A stretch of DNA of 64,000 bases, taken from positions 32,341,592 through 32,405,591 of the forward strand of contig OY726569.1 of NCBI GenBank assembly GCA_963383645.1, given 5' to 3'. The notes under the pieces were generated by a model that was given only the letters and a program-made list of their open reading frames with translations, ran no database searches and was not told the origin of the DNA. This DNA is from Muscardinus avellanarius (Eukaryota > Chordata > Mammalia > Rodentia > Gliridae). This document shows positions 35,093 through 47,189 of this stretch, in pieces (within the stretch, counting starts at the first letter, position 1; each line of letters starts with the position of its first letter). The position numbers and the translations under genes were made by a program.

Positions 35093-35562
35093 TGTGGTTT
35101 AGATCTGCATGTTTCCTAAGGGCTCATGTGTTGATGGCTTGATCCACAGTGCAAAAATATTTAGAGATGGGGCTTTAGGGAAATGATTGGATCCAGAGGC
35201 TCTGGCTTCATCATCCATTAATCCAGTACAAGCTGAATGTGCTATTGGGAAGTGGAGGAAACTGTAGGTAGGTAGGGCACAGTTAGAAGAAGCAGGTCAC
35301 CAGGGGAAGCTATACTGTGGGGACTATGTCTTCACCCTGGCATCTTTCTTTCTCTGCTTCCTGGATCCTATGAGCTGAGGACCTTTCCACCACCGTGCCC
35401 TTCTACCCTGACATTCTGCCTCACCTTAGGCTCCAAGCAATGGAGGTCTGAAACCATGGACTAGAGCCTCTGAAACTGTGAGCCCAAATAAATGTTCCTT
35501 CTTTAAGTTGTTCATGTCAGGATTTGTGGTCACAGTGACAAAAAGCTGACTAACACCTAATA
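35093..35562 (+). mobile_element. MaLR LTR, MT-type (MTD-like)
   Basis: 'gtggtttagatctgcatg', 'gggctcatgtgttgatggct', 'ttctctgcttcctggatcct', 'gacattctgcctcaccttag', 'aagcaatggaggtctgaaac', 'gtgagcccaaataaatgttc' and 'caaaaagctgactaacacc' reproduce an ERVL-MaLR LTR of the rodent MT group, with AATAAA in the R region. Solo LTR, noncoding. Confidence 0.8.
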
Positions 35563-36128
35563 CACAGGAAGAGGCTCCTTGTTTGCATTATTTAGAGGCC
35601 ACAGGTTGTGGCAGGTTGTAGACATGTACGCTGTTATAAGAATCTTTTTCTAATGAAGGACACATGAAGTCTTGTACTCAGATTATGTACCACACAATGC
35701 CATCCTGATCATGTTAAGTTAAAAGGTAAATATAACTTGCCTATAATTATTTTAACTTTGCATTATTGTGTTGATTTCTAGAAGGCCACACCTAGCTGAG
35801 GAAATGTCACTAAAACTATTAGTGAAAAAAGACCCTTAATAACAGCAGCAGCAGCAGCAGCAATTCTTTGACACAGATGAGTTATGAAGGGCTTTACAAA
35901 AGGTTTATCCAAAATCAGCTAGAAAAAAAAGAAACAATTAAATTACTATGAGTTCAAATAAATGCCTTTGAGAGATTCATTACACAAGAAAGAAATCTAC
36001 CTCTTAAGCAAGTGGAAACTTGTTTAAAGCCAGAAAAGGATACAGGCTGTGATCAGCTCCACATTTCTAGACAGACTTCTATCTTTTAGGGGTATCAATT
36101 GTGCTTATCTAAGGACCAAGTTTTATAG
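35563..36128. other. Stretch with (CAG)n, otherwise unrecognised
   Basis: A (CAG)6 run at about 35,845-35,862 lies in AT-rich noncoding sequence with no open frame of note. Confidence 0.45.
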
Positions 36129-36270
36129 GGATCATCTGGGAGTGAGAGGATTGCAGATTCAAGGCCAGCGCCATCTACTTAGCAATACCCTGTTTCAAGA
36201 TAGAAAATAAAAGTAGTGGTGGGGGTGTAGCTTGGAATGCCACTGGTTTCAACCCCAATTACAGAAAAAA
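36129..36270 (+). mobile_element. 5'-truncated old B1-dID SINE
   Basis: 'gagaggattgcagattcaag', 'gccagcgccatctacttagc', 'gggggtgtagcttggaatgc', 'tttcaaccccaattac'. Confidence 0.75.
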
Positions 36271-37369
36271 TATCAAAAAATAGGACAAAATACGAACAAC
36301 TTATAATATTTGTCTCATTGGAAAACCAGAAACTTGTACATAAGAAAATATTATGATAGCACATCTAATAAAGAAGTATCTTTTCAATGATAGGGTTGGT
36401 GAAATCTCAAGGACAGTGTCCTCAAACTTAACTCTATATTACCTGAAAAGCTTCTAAAACATAATTATGGCAGGGATATCTAATTTAATTGTGAGTTAGC
36501 TCCAGGCCTTGTTATTCTTATTAAATGGGAACTCTTATTAAAAGAAAAAGGAAGAAGATAGATTAGTTTGTCAGAAAGGTATGATGATATTTTAGGAAAA
36601 TCAGGCTTTAGAAAAGACTTATAAAGGAACATAGACATAAAAGAGCACAAATATTATTCTAAGAAAAGAAATATTTGAAGAAAATTGAGAATCACGTTAT
36701 GATATGAAATTCATTTTGTAAATACGTAAGATGAACAACGATTCGAAGAAGTATAAATGCCAAGCTGAAGATTTGGACTTTAAGAAACCATGGTGGAGGG
36801 GGGAGAAGAGCTATCAGAGACCTTTGAAGGAAAAAAAAACAAGACTTTGGAGCTAATAATATATAGTGGCCTTTGAAAGAATGGAAAGCCATTAACTTGC
36901 CTTTGCTTTGCCTTTGCTTTGAATATTTTCATGCTGATGGAATCCTTAATTTCACTCAAATCTCAAATAAACACACAATATATATGTACATAGATATAGA
37001 TAGAGATAGAGATATATAGTCATCTAATGCTTATGTGTATATATAGTGTCCAGTTAATGCTTGACTGCAGCATCACCCATTGGCCAGAGAGAGCATTCTA
37101 TTCTTTTCTGAATCAGGGCATATCCAGTCTATAAAGTCTTTAATATTGAGGAGTCAGGAAATGAAAAATAAATTATAGTTGGTTCCTATCTTTGAAGTTC
37201 ATCTTAAATGAGTAATATCTGTTCTTTATATCATGCACAAGGACATACTCTTTCTTGAAACTTTCTGTGTCATATATAATTGAACTTCTGTTTGGGTGGT
37301 TTTTGGTCTAGATGCAATATCAGAAGACAGCAATCTTATCTTTATGAAAACCTTGAAATTGTATGATAG
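36271..37369. other. AT-rich stretch with GATA-type microsatellite
   Basis: Imperfect (GATA)/(TAGA) units at about 36,978-37,018; otherwise unrecognised. Confidence 0.45.
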
Positions 37370-37530
37370 AGGGGAAATAGCAGCAGATTTAAATCAAGTT
37401 GTACCATCAAATAACTGTCTAGACTCAGAGCAAGTAGTTAACCTTTGGGGGCTTCAATTTCCTCATCTGTGAAATCAGGAAAGTGACCTGGATGATGTCT
37501 TACATCCTTTCTAACTCAAAATCTATGATC
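37370..37530 (+). mobile_element. MIR SINE
   Basis: 'gagcaagtagttaacctttg', 'cttcaatttcctcatctgtg', 'atgatgtcttacatcctttc'. A clear MIR centre. Confidence 0.7.
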
Positions 37531-38115
37531 CATTTGCTCTCCTCAATTCTTCTCTACTGAATGGTTAATGGTTTTGAAAATAAAACATTTTTTGGCCTAT
37601 CTACTATCTCTTAATATTCTTTGTATCTGCAAAGGTTTCTGTTTCCTTTAAGTATAACATAGGTAACAGCAAAGTATATGAGTTTGCTCACTATACAAAA
37701 TAGGCTACAAATCAGGGTCTATCTCTAGTCTTACCATATAAATACCCAAGCAAATCACCAATGCCATTTTGTCCCAGTGTTATCAACATATTCTTTTCTC
37801 ATAGTGTCAGGAGGTAAGAGCACATATCTCAGAAATTGCATCCTTCCTAATTTTCTGTTAAGGATTTCTCTATGAATCCTTTTTCTACCAAGCACTTTCA
37901 AAGATCCCTAAAATTATAAATATTGCTTACATTCAAACAGAAGAATCTCAATAATGAGTGCTTAGATTGCCATAATAAAAAATAAATAAATAAAAGGTAG
38001 GAACTGGAGTTGTCAGAAAAGAGTGCAAGCATCAATCAGCAATCTTTGCCATAATCACACTATAGAGGATTTGTGGCATTCCAACTCTATAATGCCCAGG
38101 TGACTTTGGGCTATT
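37531..38115. other. AT-rich stretch, nothing recognised
   Basis: A short AAAT run near 37,978-37,995 is the only structure seen. Confidence 0.45.
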
Positions 38116-38130
38116 GAAATTACTGAGTTA

Positions 38131-38323
38131 GCCGGGCTTGGTGGCGCACACTTGTAATCCCCACGCTTGGGAGGCAGAGACAGGAGGATTGCGCAAGTTC
38201 AAAGCCAGTCACACTGGCTTAAGAGACCCTGTTTCCAAATAAAAATATAAAAAAATAGGTCTGGGAGTGTAGCCCAGAGGTAGAAAGCCTCCCAGAAAGC
38301 CCAATACCACAAAAAAAAAAAAA
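38131..38323 (+). mobile_element. B1-dID SINE, derived subfamily, perfect target duplication
   Basis: 'gccgggcttggtggcgcaca', 'gccagtcacactggcttaag', 'tctgggagtgtagcccagag'. A perfect 15-bp duplication GAAATTACTGAGTTA flanks it (38,116-38,130 and 38,324-38,338). Confidence 0.97.
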
Positions 38324-38338
38324 GAAATTACTGAGTTA

Positions 38339-39990
38339 ACAAGCAATCCCATAACCAACTACAACATTTGATTTCTTGATTAAGCCTCATAGCTATCTAA
38401 AATATGATATCTTAGATCAAAAGAGAAGCTCTGCTTATCATTATCATCCTATAGACACCCAGGCTAAGAGAATAACTCCCATCCAAAACATTACTGGGCA
38501 CTTTGCTAAGGAGCAGAGCAAGATCTAAAGGTCTTGTGTTATCAATTAAATGCTTAGCCTGAAACAGATATACATCACTTCCCTTTAAGTGCATTGTCCA
38601 GAATGAGCTCAATGGCCCCTGCATTCACAGGAGAGCCATAAAGTGACATTTACTGTATTTAGGAGACAAAGAGCTGGAAACAATAACTCTAATGAGTACC
38701 CTAAAATAATTTCCTTGAAGATAACATTTATATACTACACTTGTGAGGTAGCTAAAACTTCAGGTCCTTGGAAGTCCTCTTCTTATGCCTAAGAGAGTTC
38801 CTAAATATTAACTACACTAATGCTAAAGAGACAAAGATCTGCTATCTCTTTAATAATATTTGCGTCTATCATTATATTATCATGTCCATGGATAGAAGCT
38901 CTCACTAATTTCAACACTCGAAATAACCCAAATAAAGCAAAGCAAGGCCAGACGGTAGTAGACTAGATTCAACCCCCTTCAGGAATTGTTTAAAAACCCA
39001 GTTACTGGTAAATAACTACATCTAGCTTGCATTTCTGCATACGATGAACAGCACATTTGGAGTATCTCACTTACAGAATAAACCCACAAGAAGTGTACTG
39101 AAAATAAAAAGTACAGGCATCTTTACCTTTGTATTCCATGTGTTCTATAAGCCAGAGTTGATATTTTGAAAAATGGAGAAATAAAATATGAGACTACACG
39201 TTCTGAGCTAGTATTAAAACTGATAGATTATGAATAAATGTGATGTATTGTTCACATTCTACACAACTCACGAGCTTGCAAATATCTGGCATTCCATTTA
39301 GGGTTAAAAGAGTAAAAACTGAAAGGTGCACATGAAAGAGATTAAATCAGTATGAACAATATGGGTATTTCACACAGGATATTTAAATCCACATTGTTTC
39401 CTCAATTTATCTAGACTATTTCTTTCATTGATTATAACTGTAGATTAATTGACACCATCCCCCATTTTTCATTTTGCATGGTCGTAATGAGGCTAAAATG
39501 CAAGTTCTTTTTTTCTATCAGCCCATGGCCTAGGCTAGCAGGGAAGCCCATTTATTATGGGCTCTGGTGCTATTTCTTTACAGTTCTTTATACTTTTTCT
39601 AGTCTATCTAGTCTCTTCATACACAATAATTGGAAAATCCCTGTTTGTTTGATTTTTGGTGGGCTCTTGTGATTTCGGCTGGCTGGGTTTTGCTAAGACT
39701 AGTACTGAGGACTAGCCACTCACATTTTAATCATGTTCAATGCAACATAAATTTAGGACAGAAATCCAGTTTTCAACGTTAAAAGTATTCACATGTCTGT
39801 GTCAACTTTGAAATTTAGACAATATTATGTCATCATGACACGCAAAGGATAAGAATCCTTGGTTTCTTTTTTTTCTATAAAAATACTTTGCTATATTTGA
39901 CACTTGGACATTAGACATGTAATGTAAATATGGAATTAGGTATAATAGTGAAACAAATGTTGTTGAGCCCAACACCATCACTAAAAATAG
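38339..39990. other. Long AT-rich unique stretch
   Basis: About 1.65 kb without a recognised repeat or exon. It could hold strongly decayed elements. Confidence 0.45.
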
Positions 39991-39997
39991 TACATTA

Positions 39998-40178
39998 ACT
40001 CCAGGCGTGGTGGTGCACTCTTGTAATCCCCGCGTTTGGGAGGTGAAGATAGGAGGATCCGGGGGGTTCGAAGCCAGCCGTGCTGGCTTAAGAGACCCTG
40101 TTTCCAAATAAAAAAGTATAAAAATAGGTCTGGGAATGTAGCCCAGAGGTAGAAGTTTTTCCAGGAACCCCAGTACCA

Positions 40179-40183
<5 letters not shown>
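39998..40183 (+). mobile_element. B1-dID SINE, derived subfamily
   Basis: 'ccaggcgtggtggtgcactc', 'gccagccgtgctggcttaag', 'ccaggaaccccagtaccacc'. The tail became a long TA repeat. TACATTA occurs at 39,991-39,997 and again at 40,235-40,241, a likely 7-bp duplication. Confidence 0.93.

Positions 40184-40236
<53 letters not shown>
40182..40236. repeat. (TA)n microsatellite in SINE tail
   Basis: About 27 TA units. The 164-codon minus frame over this area (39,802-40,296) reads through SINE and microsatellite and is not a gene. Confidence 0.97.
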
Positions 40237-40239
<3 letters not shown>

Positions 40240-40517
40240 TATCAATCTTGTCTTTACTTCTGTGGACTCCTCCACCATAGTCCCATTTTCTAACATTCTC
40301 CACCATCATATATTCTGTACTTATGTCCCATTGCTTTTATTTATGAGTTCCATATATGTAAAGATCTCTAAATCAATGATTTTCAAAATAAGTTAGGCAC
40401 TGAAATCATAATAGGTTACTACTAGAATTTTTTTTTAATATAGAACAAAATGACATGGAAAACACCAGTGCACACTGCACTGGACAAGAGAAGGGTAAAT
40501 AATGTTGCAAGAAAAAT

Positions 40518-40720
40518 AGCCAGGAATGGCGACACATGCCTGCAATCCCAGTTCTTGGGAGACTGAGACAGGAGGGTCTCAGGCTCAATACCAGCCTCTG
40601 CAACCTAGTAAGACTCTCAGCAACCTAGTGAGATCATATTTCAAAACAAAAATTAAAAATGCTAGGTTTATAGCTCAGAAGTGAGATGCACCTGGGTTCA
40701 ATCAGCAGTACCAAAAAAAG
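40518..40720 (+). mobile_element. Old B1-dID SINE
   Basis: 'agccaggaatggcgacacat', 'cagcctctgcaacctagtaa', 'ttatagctcagaagtgagat', 'gggttcaatcagcagtacc'. Confidence 0.87.
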
Positions 40721-40749
40721 AAAATTTGTTTTAGTCTCTGTGTGTGTAT

Positions 40750-41170
40750 AAAATTATTTCTTACTGTAGTCTGTGTAAATTATATTCCAGTTATCAACTG
40801 GTTCTAAAACATTGCCCTAAGCAATATAGTAACACTTTTGCTTTGAGATTTATAAAAATTATATTGTTATATATATTTGTGGTGATTTGTTCTTTATATC
40901 TAAGATTCATGTATGCTGATTTATTTTCACAGCTTAATCCTACTTTATTTCAGGACAATATTACTTATTTGCATTTTCCTGTCAAATGTCATTTAGGTTG
41001 CTTCCAATATTTTATTTTAACAAAATATGATGCTGTAAATCATCTTGTGGCCTACTAATATACTTGTGGGAAAGTTTCTGTAGAGGCCATACCTAGAAGA
41101 AATTTGCTAGTCTTAATTATATGTGCCTCTTAGGTTATGTTTGGAAATGGCAAATTATGCTCTAAGGTTA
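40750..41170 (-). mobile_element. Old L1 3' remnant, antisense
   Basis: 'catttaggttgcttccaata', 'aatatgatgctgtaaatcat', 'atacctagaagaaatttgct', 'ggaaatggcaaattatgctc' follow an antisense old L1 3' end. The 104-codon plus frame (40,744-41,058) is a by-product. Confidence 0.65.
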
Positions 41171-42665
41171 TTATATTTTCTTTTGTATACCCTCTTCTTT
41201 CCTACTCACTTTTATTGGCACATACTCAGAAAATAGCCTCGAGTTATGGAATTCAGAACAGTCCACTCATACTCTGAAGCTACCCTGACCCTCCAACTTC
41301 TTTCCTGATGCTGTATAGCCCTGCATATGAAAGGTATTTTTATACCTGGGCTGTCAAACAATGTCTTTGAGATCAATTCTTTTGCATTCTAAAGGAAATC
41401 TCAGCAGCTCTGAACCTTGAGAAGTCTTTTTTTTTTCTCTTGGTCTGTTTGATTCTCAGGAAAAGTATTTTACAACTAGCTGCTGTTATGTCAAGCCCTG
41501 TTCTTAAATTCAACTTAATTTCCCTTCTATTTGTTGAGAGCTGTGAAGGGTCTCTGATTTTACCTGACTTGCAAGTTAACAAGAAACTTTACCATAGCTT
41601 CATAAAAGCTGATAAAAAAACATGAGAAACTTGGGTCAGAAACCAGGTCTTCATTATTCATTGTAGAGCAGTAACTAGAGTTTCAGCATTTTCTCGTGCA
41701 GCTTCTAAGCCCAAACTCTTAGCAAGGCAACATGGAGAGATTTGGATACCTCCTCTACATGTAGTGCGGTGCAGACAAGAGAGTAACCCCAGCCTAGAAA
41801 AGTCAAATCTCTTCTCTTTAAGATAGTATAATTATGGCTGTCCATTATCCCAAAAGAATACACTCTCTATCTTCAAAATCTGAAAGCAATCCTGTACTTT
41901 GCTCTAAAAGAGTCAAATTTCTACCTTTCAGTGATTTTCACTATATAAACATCTTGAAAGAATAGCAGAAAAAGGAACTCAGTACCTCTGTTCACAAGAC
42001 ATTCAAGTAAGCAGAAGACCTATAGAAAATCATCTCTCAATTCTTGTCTATAGAAGGAATTGAGGTCTAAATATCCTTGGACAGCATCGTCTGCATCAAA
42101 TGATTGTTATCCAATTTTTCAAAGGACATTTATATTTTATTATTTTTAAGTCTTCCCTATAGTAGGATAATCTAGGTTATGCTGCAATAACAAACAACCT
42201 CTAAAATCCCCGAGATTTAATACACAATTTTTTTTTGCATTAGTCCATATAAGGCTCTCTTCCATACTGTTGTCAGACTAGTATAACTCTACCTTTCTAT
42301 ACATATAATGTACAGCACAATCTCCTTAAGCGCCTAGGCATTAAAAAAGAGAAAGACTCATATATAGGCTGTAACATTTCACAAGCCAATACTGGTTCCT
42401 TGGTATCATCTAACAGTGAGGATGGTGGGAAGTGTAGAAAGAGTAATGGAATAGTGAGTGATCATTTCTTTCTCAGCCACTTTTCCGCCATCCGTCTTCA
42501 ACCATTTTTCTACTTTTCATTTTATGGGCAATTCTAATATACAGCTTAGATGACCAGATCTGCTTTTTCCAGGTTCTACACGAATCCTTTATATGATTTA
42601 CCCACTCAATCCTCTAGAACATAAATTCAGAGTCCTATCGTTATATCTTCATGTCATTAAATAAG
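41171..42665. other. Stretch without supported features
   Basis: Around 42,170-42,240, 'ggttatgctgcaataacaaa' resembles a common mammalian LTR or DNA-transposon end, but I cannot assign the family. Confidence 0.4.
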
Positions 42666-42667
42666 TT

Positions 42668-42849
42668 TTATGATTATAATTGAACCCAGAGACATTTTGC
42701 CTATAAGCTATACCCCCCAGTCATTTATTTTTATTTTTGGTTTTGATAGATGGTCTTGTCAAATGACTGAGGCTGGCTTTGAACTTGCAATCCTCCTGTC
42801 TCGACCTTCCAAATATTGGGATTACAGGTGTGTGCCACCCTGCCCCGCT
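42668..42849 (-). mobile_element. Old B1-dID SINE, antisense
   Basis: 'aattgaacccagagacattt', 'gcctataagctatacccccc', 'actgaggctggctttgaact', 'gggattacaggtgtgtgcca'. The 128-codon plus frame (42,670-43,056) begins in this SINE and is not a gene. Confidence 0.85.
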
Positions 42850-43327
42850 GATTGTTATGCTTTACCATATGGAAAATATACTTTCCATCAAAGAGAAAGG
42901 AAAATTGCCCTTTTAAAATCTAAGTTTTTTCTTAACTATTTGCTGGTGTTAGGCAAGGCTTCAAGAATGAAGAGATTAAAAGCCAAAAAATGGAAACCAG
43001 AACTCTGGGAGTCTGTCTTGAAATGGAAAGGAGCACACAGGAGCACACACAGGTAAGACAATACTGTAAAACAACAGTGTGTGGTAGCCACTGTGAGTCA
43101 CATGTGCACAAGGTACTTCAAAATCTCAAAATAGAAGTTATCTAGTCTATACAAAAGGATTCTGAGTAGACCTTCTGATTCTCCTAACTGTATCTGAACT
43201 GGATCTTAAAAAAAAAGAAAAAGTCAGTTAAACTTTTTAAAAAAGTGATAGTGGCAGGGAAGTCATTTAGTAACAGGGAACAACAGGACTAGGGGTAGAG
43301 TCATGAAAGAACATGGTTCTGTTTTTA

Positions 43328-43403
43328 GGTTCCTGAGGCTGGCTTCCAATCTGCAATCCTCCTATCTTGGCCTCCCAAGTACTGGGATTACAGGCATGCA
43401 GCT
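43328..43403 (-). mobile_element. B1-like half of a SINE, antisense
   Basis: 'ctgaggctggcttccaatct', 'ccaagtactgggattacagg', 'catgcagc' only; the ID half is absent. Confidence 0.75.
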
Positions 43404-43532
43404 GTGGTTCTGCTTTTAAAATGCAGGTGATTTGGTGTGACTGTAATAGAAGGTGTGTATTAAGAGACTGTAAGAGATAAAAATGGACAAATGAGTCAGA
43501 TCATGAAAGAATGTACTCGCCATTAAAATAAT

Positions 43533-43650
43533 GTGGCCGGGCATGGTGGTACACGCTTGTAATCCCCGCGCTTGGGAGGCGGAGGATCACGCAGGTTCGA
43601 AGCCAGTCTCGCTGGCTTAAGAGACCCTATTTCCAAAAATAATAATAATA

Positions 43651-43713
<63 letters not shown>

Positions 43714-43765
43714 GGGAGTATAGCCCGGAGGGCTTCCAGGAACCCCAGTATCACCACAAAAAAAA
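43533..43765 (+). mobile_element. B1-dID SINE (derived subfamily) with internal TA expansion
   Basis: 'ggccgggcatggtggtacac' to 'gccagtctcgctggcttaag', then (AAT)n and a (TA)29 block (about 43,655-43,711). It resumes with 'tctgggagtatagcccggag' and 'caggaaccccagtatcacc'. The microsatellite replaces the central A-rich linker. Confidence 0.93.
43655..43711. repeat. (TA)n microsatellite inside SINE
   Basis: About 28 TA units in the SINE linker. Confidence 0.96.
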
Positions 43766-43769
43766 ATAA

Positions 43770-46640
43770 AGTGAAACTATCAAAGGATTTTGAGCATGAT
43801 GAGATTTTAGTATTCTGAAGATCATTCTGAGAGCAAGCTGAAGTAAGTACTACTGAGTCAGAAGTGATAGGGAGAGTCTGTTACAATATCCTGGACTATC
43901 ATGGAAGCATGGATAGAGAAGAGAAAATGGACACACAATTGGTAAGAAGTTAAGACTATCAGAATGTGATAATTCAACAGACATTGGGCATAAGAAAGAG
44001 AGAGGACTCAAGTGTAACTCCCAGACTCTGGAACTGAAAAGAAATACAAATTTTAGTTTGAAAATGGTATTTGCTTTTTGATTGGCACCTCTAAAACATC
44101 GTGGTATGTATTCTGATCTGAAGCTCAGTTGAAGCCAGGGAAATCATCCTGGAAGAAACAGATGAAAAGAGAAGATAATGTCAGAGACATGATGACATCC
44201 TAACTGAGAAGAAGCACAATGAACATGCACCTCTACCAGGAGAATAGTCAAGCTTCTTGTCTACCTATGAACTGAATAATAGGAGCTTAAAAAATAATCA
44301 CCAAAATAATTTAGAAACGCTTTGCCTCACCAACTTTCACCTCCTCTACACATTTCGCATAAACTCAATGGTGAAGAAAATCACAAACTTAAAGTCAACA
44401 GCAAATTGAAAGTACTTGCTAGTCACCAGCAAACACTAAATATATTTTATACTTCCAAAGCTCTTGTCTTCCCTGGTGCACTGCTGGAATAATCACGATA
44501 AACCTCACAAAACTCCCAGGAGGTAGGAAATGAGCGTGGCAGTACTCTGTGGCATCCTTGTAAATAAGAACAGATGCTCATCCAGCCACAAAATCATTTT
44601 GTGCCAGACTGCCTTAGGTCATGGGGTGGTTGAACAAAGGAAATCCCAGTTCTCTACCTGTCCCAGCTCAAAGAGATTGGCATTAGATGTAACTGCTGTT
44701 GAACCAACCAGAGTCAGGACATCCTTCCCATATAACAATACCTTGGGATAAGAGAACATTGCCAAGGAGCTCAAAACACATCTGAGTCATTGATTCACTA
44801 ACCCCTAGGCAGTCCTTTTGGGATAGAAAATGGCTTTGCATACCATTATTAAAGATCTGAAGCTTTAAAGTCAGCAAATTAGTGGCCAAGTCCAAATCCT
44901 AATAAAGTCCTCATTTTGCCAAACCCAGATACTTGGCAATATCACTAGGTACCCAGAGGGATCTTGGAGGATGCGTGTCCTAGAAATTCCCCCGGTGAGC
45001 TCAGCTGCATCCTCCATTTGCTTGGTTCTGAGCCACTTTGACTCACCACCTAAAAGCTCTCAGGTGGGAAGGTGGCCCTGTCTTCGTTCCAGTCCCTCTT
45101 ATTGCCATCCTGTTCTGAATGGCTGCTGCCCCTTTTAGCCTGGTTCCAAGCCAAAGATCCTGCTGTTCTACCGAAGGCAGAAAATAAGTAAGGAAGAGTG
45201 ATAATTCCCATCAACAAGTACCCAGGGACATTCACTTGTTGCTCTGGCATGACACCTCACGACATGTTTCTTTGAAACAAGGATTATGATTACACCACTA
45301 TCACACCTCCTAGGCATGTTATGTGGTTCTTTATAAACTAACCTAAAATATCGAGGTTCAATAGCTTCGTATAGTTTATAATTTTGATAGAACAGAGCAC
45401 ACTCAAAAATGCATGTTTCAGGAAAAAAAAAGACACACCGCTTCTTTAAAAACAGGAGGGTGAAGATCATGAAAGTCATCATCCATTTCTACGCAGGGTT
45501 GAATTGTTCTTCTGAGAATCTCTTCTATTGTGCTTTTAAATATTGTGTTATGTGACATCAAATCCTGTTTTAATGCAACATATTGATTCTCTTATAGACT
45601 TGGGTATTATCTTAAAAAGATTCAAAGTAAATGATTAAACATAGCTTATGCCATTGCAGTCACCAGCAATTTAGTATTCTTCTCTGATTGGTATGTTTAA
45701 TGGCTGGCAGCTCAAGTGAGGAGGGATAGAAGATCTTACACTGGTGGCTACAAAATGAAAGCAAAGATAACCAAAGCCTCTGCCTGCCCCTTCCCATTAA
45801 AATAGCTAACATATTAATTTAAAAAATACAGGAGGCTTAGTTCCTTTAGGATAGAAGGCTTAATTCCTTGCTATTTTGTATAGCTGAAAAAGCAAAAAGA
45901 AGAAAGTGAAAACACCTCTGACTTTGTTCAGTGAATTGTTGGGGTAATAACTACGTCTTTGCTCCTGTCCAGCAACTTCCTCTCCGTCAAAGGATACCTT
46001 ATCTGTTGTTTTGGGAAGCACGGCTCTGTAGAAAAACATTGTGGCATGAATAGAAATTGCTTATGAGAATAAATATGTAGGATAGAGGCAGTGTTTATAT
46101 GATAGAAAAATGTTAAATGGAGAAAGTTTGGTAGAAAAGAAGAGATCAGAAGTGCTGTAAACTTACTCTTTTTTTGAAAGAAAAACCTAAACCAGCCCTT
46201 TGATAAATGGTACTGCCACCTGTCCTGTGAAGGGCAGGAAACCTAGGATGAAATCCCATGGTACTGAGATGATTAGACACTGCTGGACAAAGACCATTCT
46301 TTGGGGGCTGGCTATGCAGTTTAGATGGATTTGTGCTTTCTTTGCTCTGGTCATTCTAGGAATATGAGCGTCTTCCAGATGTCCATGGAGGTGCAATAGT
46401 GGAGAAAAGACATAGAATCAATGGCCTATGGGATATAAAGGTTGATAGTAAGAAGATATCACTACTGGAAGGCAGAGCGTGTTGTAGAGAGACTCCTTAC
46501 TCATGGTGGAAGGATGTACCTCTCTGGCCTTTTTTAAATTCTCCCAGAGTAGGTGTTGCAGGAGTGCCTGCTCCCTGAGGGTATGCTGTGTCCCCTTCGA
46601 GGATGATTCTTGAGATAGCAAGCTTCAGTTCATTCTGACT
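43770..46640. other. Long mostly unique stretch
   Basis: About 2.9 kb with no confident repeat or exon. 44,490-44,530 and 44,860-44,940 carry faint MIR-like phrases. Frames up to 104 codons (45,168-45,482, minus) show no domain. Confidence 0.4.
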
Positions 46641-46644
46641 AAGC

Positions 46645-46720
46645 CTAAGTCACGCAGCGGGTTCTTTGGAGAGCTGGGGCCAGGCTCCAATCTGAGTTTC
46701 CATTTCATCCGGACAATTCC
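46645..46720 (+). mobile_element. MIR fragment
   Basis: 'taagtcacgcagcgggttct' and 'gagctggggccaggctccaa' match the 'aggtcacacagc ... gagctgggattcgaacc' portion of MIR. Confidence 0.5.
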
Positions 46721-47189
46721 ATCCCAGTCCTTTGCTGTTTGGCTGAAGGCCAATCTCTGCTTTTTAAACTATGCAGTCCACGTTACATATTTCCAAACAA
46801 ATATAATCACAAAAGCATTCCAGATGGTGAAATGGAGGAAATAAAGAATAGTTTCAAACGAATCCTTTCTGAATTAGTGGGGAGGGGGTTAAGAAAGAGA
46901 GTTGAGGGGTAGATAGCCATTTCTCAGAAAGATATACACTCCTCAAAAGTCAGGGTGGGACAGTATGGGGCAGCTGTCCGTCCTTAGGAGTGAAATGTGC
47001 CCCCTGTTGGGCAGAGGCGAGGTCTGTGACAGAGTGAGCACAGTGAGAAGATGACATCCCCCCAACGTCTGCTTTTCCAATGACATTGTTACCGGATAAT
47101 GATCTCTGCCAAGAAATGAATAGTATAGCGCAGTAATCTCTCTTCCTTGGTTCTTGCTTCCTGAGAGAATGATTTCAAACAGAAAGCAC

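Noticed and set aside
35842..35862. (CAG)n run as a coding polyglutamine tract
   Set aside because: Only six units in AT-rich DNA without an extended open frame.
39802..40296. 164-codon minus-strand frame
   Set aside because: Reads through a SINE and a (TA)n repeat; the middle is Tyr-Ile repeats.
42170..42240. Common LTR or DNA-transposon end
   Set aside because: Only about 50 bases look familiar; too little to assign a family or boundaries.
42670..43056. 128-codon plus-strand frame
   Set aside because: First half lies in an antisense SINE ('CIPPCPA'-type translation typical of B1/Alu-like antisense), second half has no family.
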